This document shows positions 6,379 through 11,989 of a stretch of 11,989 nucleotides of DNA, one piece after another; position 1 is the stretch's first letter, and every line of letters starts with the position of its first letter. The stretch lies in NCBI GenBank assembly GCA_947463775.1, contig CANHVD010000113.1, positions 1-11,989 on the forward strand, read 5' to 3'. The notes beneath the pieces were generated by a model. That model saw only the letters and a list, made by a program, of their open reading frames with translations. It searched no databases and had not been told where the DNA came from. The position numbers were made by a program, and so were the translations under genes. The stretch comes from Planctomycetaceae bacterium. Its GTDB lineage: Bacteria; Planctomycetota; Planctomycetia; Planctomycetales; Planctomycetaceae.

Positions 6379-8050
6379 CCGTCACACAGCCTTCAGAAGC
6401 AGACTTAACGCAACGAATGTACTTGGCCAGTGTTCCGCGAGTTGCCTTCAACGGCAGCGGGACGAAGGCCGCCTTGCGGCTGGCCAGTTCGGCAGCAGAA
6501 AGATCCACATTGATCTCATTCTTCTCTGCATCAACGGTAATCTGATCGCCGTCCTTCAGCAGAGCAATCGTTCCGCCAACCTGAGCTTCCGGTGTAATGT
6601 GCCCCACGATGAAACCGTGTGAGCCGCCGCTGAAACGTCCGTCGGTCAGCAGTGCAACATCAGTCCCGAGGCCAGCCCCCATGATCGCCGATGTCGGAGT
6701 CAGCATTTCCGGCATACCAGGTCCGCCCTTCGGACCTTCATAACGGATAACAACAACATCGCCTTTCAGGATCTTACCATCTTCGAGACCCTTCAGCATC
6801 AGCTCTTCAGAGTCAAAGCATCGAGCTGTGCCTTTGAAGACCAGGCCTTCTTTACCAGTGATCTTCGCGACAGCGCCATCAGGGCAAACGTTGCCGCGCA
6901 TGATTCGGATGTGACCACTCTCTTTGATCGGCTTCTCGATCGGCTGAACAATCGTCTGGCCTTCCTTCAGCCCGGGCAGATCCTTCAGATTCTCTGCCAG
7001 AGTTTTTCCAGTGACAGTCATGCAGCTTCCATCAATCAGTCCTTTTTCCAGCAGATACTTCAGTACCGCCGGAGTTCCACCGATCGTATGCAGGTCTTCC
7101 ATCACGAACTTGCCGCTTGGCTTCAGGTCCGAAATGTAAGGAATGCGATCGCTGACGCTCTGGAAGTCATCGATTGTCAACGGAACATTCACCGCGCGAG
7201 CCATTGCGATGAGATGCAGAACGGCGTTGGTGGATCCACCCGTTGCCATAATCAGGACCATTGCATTTTCAAACGCCGCGCGAGTCATGATGTCGCTGGG
7301 CTTGATGTCCTTTTCCAAAAGATTCCGGATCGCAGCACCGGCGCGGAAGCATTCTTCCAGCTTGGCCGGGTCTTCGGCAGGAATTGATGAGCTGTAAGGA
7401 AGGGACATGCCCATCGCTTCAATGGCGGAGGCCATCGTGTTGGCTGTATACATCCCGCCGCACGCTCCAGCTCCTGGACAACTTCGACGGACAATCGCTG
7501 CGCGTTCTTCTTCAGTGATTTTCTTTCCGAGGTATTCTCCGTAAGACTGGAATGCAGAAACGATATCCAGCTTTTCGCCTTTCAGACCACAGCCTGGTTT
7601 GATGGTTCCGCCATAAACCATCAGCGCGGGGCGATTCAGACGACCCATCGCGATAATGCAGCCAGGCATGTTCTTGTCACAGCCAGGCAATGAGATGTTT
7701 GCGTCATACCACTGAGCGCACATGACGGTTTCGATAGAGTCAGCAATCAGGTCCCGGGACTGGAGAGAATAGGACATCCCGTCGGTGCCCATGGAGATCC
7801 CATCGCTGACGCCGATCGTATTGAATCGCATCCCGACCATACCGGCCGCCTGAACACCTTCATGGACCTTTGAAGCCAGATCCATCAGGTGCATGTTGCA
7901 GGGGTTGCCCTCGTACCACATGCTGCTGATACCGACCTGAGCCTTATTCATATCAGCCTGATCCATGCCGGTGGCATAAAGCATGGCCTGGGAGGCACCC
8001 TGAGAAGCGGGTTGAGTAATTCGGCTGCTGTGCTTGTTGATCTGTGTCAT
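6365..8050 (-). CDS. ilvD: Dihydroxy-acid dehydratase
   Basis: IlvD dehydrates 2,3-dihydroxy-isovalerate and 2,3-dihydroxy-3-methylvalerate to the keto acids that become valine, leucine, isoleucine and pantothenate; it is cytosolic and carries an iron-sulfur cluster. Three conserved cysteines are visible: Cys51 (GNPCNMH), Cys124 (PGCDKNMPG) and Cys197 (GACGGMYTANTM). Lys126 after Asp125 is the position carbamylated in characterised enzymes, and GRFSGGSHGF at 471-480 carries the active-site serine. Length (561 residues) and the three-cysteine pattern fit the shorter, [2Fe-2S]-type enzymes; the cluster type is inferred from the family. The start at 8048-8050 gives the family N-terminus (SSRITQPASQGASQAMLYATG). 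No strong Shine-Dalgarno is seen. Its last codons overlap the start of the hybrid kinase. No other ilv or leu gene is present. The 217-bp upstream gap contains alternative hairpins that might regulate it. Confidence 0.97.
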   Translation of the reverse strand: MTQINKHSSRITQPASQGASQAMLYATGMDQADMNKAQVGISSMWYEGNPCNMHLMDLASKVHEGVQAAGMVGMRFNTIGVSDGISMGTDGMSYSLQSRDLIADSIETVMCAQWYDANISLPGCDKNMPGCIIAMGRLNRPALMVYGGTIKPGCGLKGEKLDIVSAFQSYGEYLGKKITEEERAAIVRRSCPGAGACGGMYTANTMASAIEAMGMSLPYSSSIPAEDPAKLEECFRAGAAIRNLLEKDIKPSDIMTRAAFENAMVLIMATGGSTNAVLHLIAMARAVNVPLTIDDFQSVSDRIPYISDLKPSGKFVMEDLHTIGGTPAVLKYLLEKGLIDGSCMTVTGKTLAENLKDLPGLKEGQTIVQPIEKPIKESGHIRIMRGNVCPDGAVAKITGKEGLVFKGTARCFDSEELMLKGLEDGKILKGDVVVIRYEGPKGGPGMPEMLTPTSAIMGAGLGTDVALLTDGRFSGGSHGFIVGHITPEAQVGGTIALLKDGDQITVDAEKNEINVDLSAAELASRKAAFVPLPLKATRGTLAKYIRCVKSASEGCVTDEEL

Positions 8051-8131
8051 GGCGATTTTAACTGGTTTGACTGGATAAATTGGGCCGTGGGAGTCGTGAG
8101 GACAGAAATCGTTCAGAGTTCCTCAGGCAGC

Positions 8132-8160
8132 ACGATAGCAGCCAACCAGCCCCGTCGCAA
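8132..8160 (-). promoter_or_regulatory. Weak candidate promoter for ilvD
   Basis: On the minus strand TTGCGA (8160-8155) and TATCGT (8137-8132) are separated by 17 bp, each matching four of six bases of the sigma-70 consensus, about 80 bp before the ilvD ATG. A match this weak is expected by chance fairly often. It would start transcription downstream of the hairpin set at 8184-8220. Confidence 0.2.
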
Positions 8161-8183
8161 AGTCGGATGAAAACAACCTCGTG

Positions 8184-8220
8184 ATTTCCGGCAGCGGCGG
8201 AAATTTGACGGACAATTTCC
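8184..8220 (-). promoter_or_regulatory. Three-arm alternative hairpins in the ilvD leader
   Basis: On the minus strand, arm 1 GGAAATT (8220-8214) can pair with AATTTCC (8205-8199). Alternatively ATTTCCG (8204-8198) can pair with CGGAAAT (8190-8184). The two 7-bp perfect stems share the middle arm and exclude each other, the geometry of an attenuator or riboregulator. The same dyads could be a double operator on DNA. No U-tract follows the second stem, and no leader peptide rich in branched-chain residues is seen. Confidence 0.35.
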
Positions 8221-8259
8221 ACATCACGCGGTGGAATGGGCTTCACATTTTTGGCAAAT

Positions 8260-8279
8260 TTGGGCTGTCACAAGCCCAA
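8260..8279 (-). terminator. Stem-loop at the end of the GlmU-like gene
   Basis: On the minus strand TTGGGCT (8279-8273), a 6-nt loop and AGCCCAA (8266-8260) form a perfect 7-bp stem that includes the TGA of the GlmU-like gene (8268-8270) in the loop. It is followed by ATTTG, only a short T-run, so it is a terminator candidate of moderate quality separating this gene from ilvD. Confidence 0.4.
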
Positions 8280-9551
8280 GGAAGCAGCAGATCGTCTTTG
8301 CGAAGCACGCTGAATCGCTTGCTGACGCTCTCCGTCGGTCCGCTCAAACACGACTCGCAACAAGCGTTCAGCAACTGGCGACAATTCTCGTCCGCGACGA
8401 CGCATGACGACCTGAGCTGTCTCGATGGCGGATTCAAGTGACCAGTCCATCGTCAGTTCACCCCACATTACGCTGCAGAAGGATGGGATGTGTCTTGGCA
8501 GCAAACGTCCGCCAGGTAGGACCATCGTCATCACGCCGACTGAACTTCCCGTATTGAACATGCTGTCGAGAGAAATCTTGGAGTGATCTCCGATGAATGA
8601 ACCGACCTTGGTGAAGCCTGAGTCCACGAGCTGCCCCAGCAGAGGAACTTTGACGCTGCTGTAGTCATTCTTAAGGTCCGATGTGGACGACATTGCTCCG
8701 ATGTTCACCCAGGGGCAAACATAGCTATGGCCGAGGAATCCTTCGTGATACTTGTTCACATAGCCATGCAGGATCGATTCTTCGACTTCTCCTCCAACCC
8801 GGCACTGTTCCCCGATTGTCGTGCCGCCTCGAATCAGCGCCCGAAAAATCTGGGAGCCGCGACCCACATGGCACGGACCCTCTATTCGAGTAAACGACTG
8901 GATCTGGACATCACGATCAATCGACACCGGACCACGTCGAGCATCAATAACGACATACGGATCGATTGATGCCTGCGAAGAGATGTAGATATCAGCAGCA
9001 TCCCCCAGAATCTGTACATGGTCGAAATCAGGGCGATGAGAAATTCCTTCGTCGCAGAAGTCTCTGACCAGTTGTCTGGCGTTTTCGTTGATCAGATCCC
9101 ACGGATAGCGAACAAATCGCCCGTTGGTGGGCACGATCCGCTGAGTTCCGGCATAGCGTTCCAGCGAGACTTCGGGATCGTTCTCGAAGATCTCTGCAAG
9201 CTCTTCACCGTCACCAAGAATCCACGCGGGATGTCCGTCGATGTAGCCAGCTCGATGATTCAAAAAGTCGAGTGCATTCAGCCGACGTTCCGGAAGCCAG
9301 CGGCCGTTGATCAGCAGGACCGGCCCTTTTCGAAGCCAGTCTCGATCATTCACTTTGATTTCTGGCTGCTCTTCTGCATAGGACTCTTTGAGCCACGATC
9401 GGATCCAGACGCCAAACTCCGCTGTCGGAAACCAACGCTGCAACCGGCGGCGAAGACAATCTCGCCCGCAGACCAGTTCAAATACTGGTCGAACCAGAGC
9501 CACCGGGCTCAGGTTCTCAGTCTGCAGATCTTCGTACAGCAAAATTCGCAT
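8268..9551 (-). CDS. Alternative GlmU-like protein: sugar nucleotidyltransferase N-domain with left-handed beta-helix C-domain
   Basis: The protein resembles the 'alternative bacterial GlmU' family (TIGR03991 type, recognised from memory), proposed to make UDP-N-acetylglucosamine or a related sugar nucleotide for the envelope. With ATG 9549-9551 it is 427 residues and opens with MRILLYED. A conserved RPVFEL follows at about 21-26, then CGRDCLRRR, where the family usually has 'RP...E...G....'. From about residue 180 the sequence has hexapeptide-repeat character. The segment EESILHGYVNKYHEGFLGHS then CPWVNIGA...SDLKNDYSSVKV is the most diagnostic stretch and corresponds to the acetyltransferase-like core. 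A longer start at 9582-9584 would add 11 residues (MARYLSCLPLP) and place an 18-bp palindrome over the ATG; I prefer the shorter one because the first strand of the nucleotidyltransferase fold normally begins at the N-terminus. The enzymatic activity is inferred, not shown. It lies between the MoxR ATPase and ilvD. Confidence 0.8.
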   Translation of the reverse strand: MRILLYEDLQTENLSPVALVRPVFELVCGRDCLRRRLQRWFPTAEFGVWIRSWLKESYAEEQPEIKVNDRDWLRKGPVLLINGRWLPERRLNALDFLNHRAGYIDGHPAWILGDGEELAEIFENDPEVSLERYAGTQRIVPTNGRFVRYPWDLINENARQLVRDFCDEGISHRPDFDHVQILGDAADIYISSQASIDPYVVIDARRGPVSIDRDVQIQSFTRIEGPCHVGRGSQIFRALIRGGTTIGEQCRVGGEVEESILHGYVNKYHEGFLGHSYVCPWVNIGAMSSTSDLKNDYSSVKVPLLGQLVDSGFTKVGSFIGDHSKISLDSMFNTGSSVGVMTMVLPGGRLLPRHIPSFCSVMWGELTMDWSLESAIETAQVVMRRRGRELSPVAERLLRVVFERTDGERQQAIQRASQRRSAASLGL

Positions 9552-9574
9552 AGGGAGCGGCAAACAAGAGAGAT

Positions 9575-9592
9575 ACCTCGCCATGGCGAGGT
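9575..9592. repeat. 18-bp perfect palindrome at the start of the GlmU-like gene
   Basis: ACCTCGCCATGGCGAGGT reads the same on both strands. It is centred on the upstream candidate ATG (9582-9584) of the GlmU-like gene and lies 23 nt before the preferred ATG (9549-9551). It may be an operator for a dimeric regulator. Confidence 0.5.
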
Positions 9593-9824
9593 CGTGTGAT
9601 TTTCAGGGAGTATCGATTCCCCCCCGTAGTTTGCCTTTCACACGATGGTTCCGAAATGCCATTTGCTGATCTACGCACCTTGCACGATCCCGCCGCGTTC
9701 GACATTCCGAACGCTAGCAGCAGATGCCGCTTGGTTCTGAGAGGAATCGGCAAAAACAGCAGGGCAGCAGTGTTAGCCGCGCGACGGAAAAGGTGTCTGG
9801 AACTTTGGATGCTGTGCTGAAGTG

Positions 9825-9843
9825 CGGCGACCAGGAGTCGCCG
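9825..9843 (-). terminator. GC-rich hairpin after the MoxR ATPase gene
   Basis: CGGCGAC (9825-9831) and GTCGCCG (9837-9843) form a perfect 7-bp stem with a 5-nt loop, 33 nt after the MoxR ATPase stop codon on the minus strand. No T-run follows. The rest of the 9593-9875 gap contains a run of seven C residues (9619-9625) but no gene I accept and no convincing promoter. Confidence 0.4.
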
Positions 9844-9875
9844 GGAGAATTCCACACACCCTTTTCAATACATAA

Positions 9876-11312
9876 TCATCCGATCTCGTACGTCACAATT
9901 CCATGACGCTGAGCCCGGCTGATACGGTCTGTCGCGTAAAGCCCGGCCAGAACAAACTCAACACACGATGCCCTGACCGCAGAGTTTTCTGAAGCGTTCA
10001 GTTCAAAGGCTTTATCCCAGATCGGCGGGACTCGCTTAAGCAGCGTTTCATAGTGATCACTGGGAAGCATATCACCGACCTCAATCTTGACGCCTTTGGC
10101 GAAGATCTGAGAGATCGCTTCGAGCCCATGCTGCTCAACGTACTCCGCAAACACATTCTTCACTGCTTCAGCGATGACAGCATCCAGAACCTGACGCTCG
10201 CTCATCTGATGACTGCTCATCAGATCGATCTCAAGCTTTCCAAGCGATGACGAGTACAGATGCCCGAGATCACTGATTCGTGGTACCGCCGGCTTCTCAC
10301 CCAGCACAGCTCCTCTGCGACGAGCACTGGCGATCATCGTCTGATAGTTTGCAATACTGAACCGCGCGCTGACGCCGGACGTCTGATCGATGTAACGACT
10401 CTTCCTCGCGCTACGGCTGATCTCTTCAATAATCTGTTTCATGAAGTAGGGCACAACGACAGGGAAGTCACCATCGAGCGGAACATCACATTCCTGCTCC
10501 ATGATCTGGATCCCGGCGTCGCGATCATGAGGATAATGAGTCTGAATCAGGCTGCCGATACGGTCCTTCAACTGCGGAATCACTTTTCCGCTGCGGTTGT
10601 AGGTCGCCGGATTTGCAGAGAACAGAATCATCACATCCAGATCAAACTGAATGGGGTAACCGCGAATCTGCACGTCCCGTTCTTCAAGGATATTGAACAG
10701 GCCGACCTGCACAAGTTCATCCAGTTCGGGTAGCTCGTTCATCGCGAAGAGCCCTCGATGCATCCTGGGAATCAGCCCGAAATGCAGAGCCTCTTCTGCC
10801 GACATACTGGTTCCTCCCGCCAGTCGAGCGGGGTCGATTTCTCCGACGATGTCGGCGAACTTTGTTCCCGGTGCGAGTCGTTCGGCGTATCGCTCGTCAC
10901 GCGACCACCACGCGATCGGGACCTGGTCCGGAGAGTTTTCGGCGATGCAACGTTTGCCTTGTGAAGTGATGGGCTTATAAGGATCCTCGTGAACCGGGCA
11001 GCCAGGCAGATCAAGATACGGGATCGCGTCATCAAGAAAACGAGGCAGGGCACGCATCATGCGGCTCTTGCCCTGACCCTTTTCGCCAAGAAATAGAATG
11101 TCGTGTCCCGCCAGCAGCGCAAGGCTGATTTCGGGGATCACTGTGTTCTCGTAGCCCAGAATTCCAGGGAATAGATCTGTGCCTGTTGCCAGCAGCTTAA
11201 GGAAGTTGTCGCGGACTTCCGCTTTTACGGATCTGGAACGCCAGCCACTGGCCTGAAGTTCTGCCAGTGTTGCGGGGCGATTATGTGTTGCGGAGTTGGC
11301 CGGCTGAGACAT
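9876..11312 (-). CDS. MoxR/ChlI-type AAA+ ATPase ('magnesium chelatase' family)
   Basis: This is an AAA+ ATPase of the MoxR/magnesium-chelatase clade, a family of chaperone-like motors that usually work with a von Willebrand factor A (VWA) partner. The P-loop is GEKGQGKS (76-83), the Walker B-like segment LFAMNE ends at Glu193, sensor 1 is SANP with Asn234, and an arginine-finger candidate is Arg251 in LKDRIG. The opening PATLAELQASGWRSRSVKAEVRDN and the motif IDQTSGVSARFSIANY (about 308-323) match, from memory, the long 'magnesium chelatase' proteins of about 460-480 residues seen in actinobacteria (Mycobacterium tuberculosis Rv0958) and planctomycetes. It is therefore not simply a chlorophyll-pathway ChlI. 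No VWA gene lies on either visible side; downstream is a hairpin and the GlmU-like gene. ATG (11310-11312) has a weak AGG 6 nt upstream. No client or function can be read from context. Confidence 0.88.
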   Translation of the reverse strand: MSQPANSATHNRPATLAELQASGWRSRSVKAEVRDNFLKLLATGTDLFPGILGYENTVIPEISLALLAGHDILFLGEKGQGKSRMMRALPRFLDDAIPYLDLPGCPVHEDPYKPITSQGKRCIAENSPDQVPIAWWSRDERYAERLAPGTKFADIVGEIDPARLAGGTSMSAEEALHFGLIPRMHRGLFAMNELPELDELVQVGLFNILEERDVQIRGYPIQFDLDVMILFSANPATYNRSGKVIPQLKDRIGSLIQTHYPHDRDAGIQIMEQECDVPLDGDFPVVVPYFMKQIIEEISRSARKSRYIDQTSGVSARFSIANYQTMIASARRRGAVLGEKPAVPRISDLGHLYSSSLGKLEIDLMSSHQMSERQVLDAVIAEAVKNVFAEYVEQHGLEAISQIFAKGVKIEVGDMLPSDHYETLLKRVPPIWDKAFELNASENSAVRASCVEFVLAGLYATDRISRAQRHGIVTYEIG

Positions 11313-11514
11313 CGAGGACCTGTTCCTGACGAAGAATCGGTTCTGCAGGGTTAACGGAGTGAGACATTATTGACTGCCGCAGCCCGGTGAACAGTCAGGT
11401 CGTCAAAAATAGTGTCGTCGTCGTTCGCAAAAACAAGCTTTCAAACCCAGGTGGAGTCTGAAATTTCTGGTGTAAACGCACCATTAAGCTAAGAAAACGC
11501 GGATTCTTCGGTGC
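11313..11514. other. Intergenic gap with no recognised gene
   Basis: About 200 bp between the membrane-protein stop and the MoxR ATPase start. It contains a short GTC repeat (11414-11424) and a weak 5-bp hairpin (11468-11483) 31 nt after the membrane-protein stop. AATAAT near 11367-11372 on the minus strand resembles a -10 box but has no -35 box at proper spacing. I see nothing else in it. Confidence 0.4.
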
Positions 11515-11989
11515 TCAACGTGGTCGATCTGAAATTGTGGGCCAAAGGACCGCTTTCAGCCAGGTGCAAGCGGCGAGCAATGTCCATAAGGCAAGAGGAA
11601 TTAACATCGCGAGTCCTGCGAGGCTCATGAGCGACTCCGTGCGGCCATAATGCATTTCGTTGTATAGACGTGTTACGACAGGTTCGAGCTGCACGGGTCT
11701 GAGAATTGATGCCGTTGTGACATCCCAGAAACACCACTGCGCAATCACCAGCCCGCACAGCAGCCATGGGAAGGTCGTCATTCTCCAGAAGATCCTGGAT
11801 ACTCGCCGGCGAATTTCCGGGTGCGGAGAACTCATCAACAGCGAAGCGGAATGCAATGAAGATCGTTCCATCATCTGATTCATCATCGCGACAAGTGCAA
11901 AGGATCTGGGGAGAATCGCCATGGACTGCCCCAGTAACATGGGCAGCCAGGTATCGTAAAGAGGCCGCAGCAGACTGTGCTGAAAAGCG
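11515..11989 (-). CDS. C-terminal part of an unrecognised membrane protein (5' end outside the window)
   Basis: The frame is open through the right edge of the window and ends at TGA (11515-11517), giving 157 visible residues. An internal ATG at 11938-11940 is unlikely to be the start, since the 16 codons before it are also open and read protein-like (RPLYDTWLP). Two hydrophobic segments are visible: TFPWLLCGLVIAQWCFWDV at about visible residues 72-90, and a longer one (about 120-148) near the C-terminus from LMSLAGLAMLIP to TWLKAVLW. A Met-rich amphipathic stretch precedes them. The short Arg-containing tail after the last segment should be cytoplasmic by the positive-inside rule. I do not recognise the family. 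It reads in the same direction as the MoxR ATPase gene, about 200 bp upstream of it. Confidence 0.65.
   Translation of the reverse strand, partial: AFQHSLLRPLYDTWLPMLLGQSMAILPRSFALVAMMNQMMERSSLHSASLLMSSPHPEIRRRVSRIFWRMTTFPWLLCGLVIAQWCFWDVTTASILRPVQLEPVVTRLYNEMHYGRTESLMSLAGLAMLIPLALWTLLAACTWLKAVLWPTISDRPR

Noticed and set aside
6911..7387. 158-codon plus-strand open frame inside ilvD
   Set aside because: It is antisense to a highly conserved enzyme and has no recognisable domain; it is a codon-structure shadow.
8058..8246. Possible leader peptide before ilvD
   Set aside because: The 62-codon frame has no run of Leu, Ile or Val codons and no good start signal, so it is not a convincing attenuator peptide.
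9517..9855. 112-codon minus-strand open frame overlapping the start of the GlmU-like gene
   Set aside because: It is arginine-rich with no motif, overlaps the GlmU-like gene in another frame, and contains the hairpin after the MoxR ATPase gene in its first codons. It looks like chance.
11489..11767. 92-codon minus-strand open frame near the right edge
   Set aside because: It overlaps the membrane protein in another frame. The competing frame has clear hydrophobic segments and stays open to the window edge.

Overview
The window looks like ordinary chromosomal DNA of moderate GC from a flagellated Gram-negative bacterium, most likely a planctomycete. This is inference. It rests on short, dispersed flagellar clusters, an alternative GlmU-like protein of the type common in Bacteroidetes and Planctomycetes, a long 'magnesium chelatase'-type MoxR ATPase, and a plus-strand gene end that resembles the C-termini of planctomycetal secreted beta-sandwich proteins. 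Shine-Dalgarno sequences are mostly weak. I see no rRNA, tRNA, CRISPR, IS element, integrase or phage gene.

Layout: one truncated gene on the plus strand (1-177) ends facing the rest. Everything else lies on the minus strand and reads right to left. In transcription order these are: the C-terminal part of an unknown membrane protein (running off the right edge), a MoxR/ChlI-type AAA+ ATPase, an alternative GlmU-like nucleotidyltransferase/left-handed beta-helix protein, ilvD (dihydroxy-acid dehydratase), a membrane hybrid histidine kinase whose start overlaps the end of ilvD by 14 bp, and then the hook cluster fliK-flgD-flgE.

Functions: FliK (hook-length control), FlgD (hook cap) and FlgE (hook) form one assembly unit and are almost certainly an operon. 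IlvD makes the 2-keto acid precursors of valine, isoleucine, leucine and pantothenate. The GlmU-like protein probably acts on sugar nucleotides for the envelope. The hybrid kinase is translationally linked to ilvD, yet its 3' end lies about 300 bp before the hook genes, so its regulatory target is open.

Regulatory structure: stem-loops that include the stop codon occur at fliK, flgD, flgE and the GlmU-like gene, none with a clear U-tract. An 18-bp perfect palindrome sits at the start of the GlmU-like gene. A three-arm set of mutually exclusive hairpins precedes ilvD. I found no convincing undescribed multi-gene system. The points most worth checking are the ilvD-kinase coupling, the stop-codon hairpins, the ilvD leader and the uncertain FliK N-terminus.
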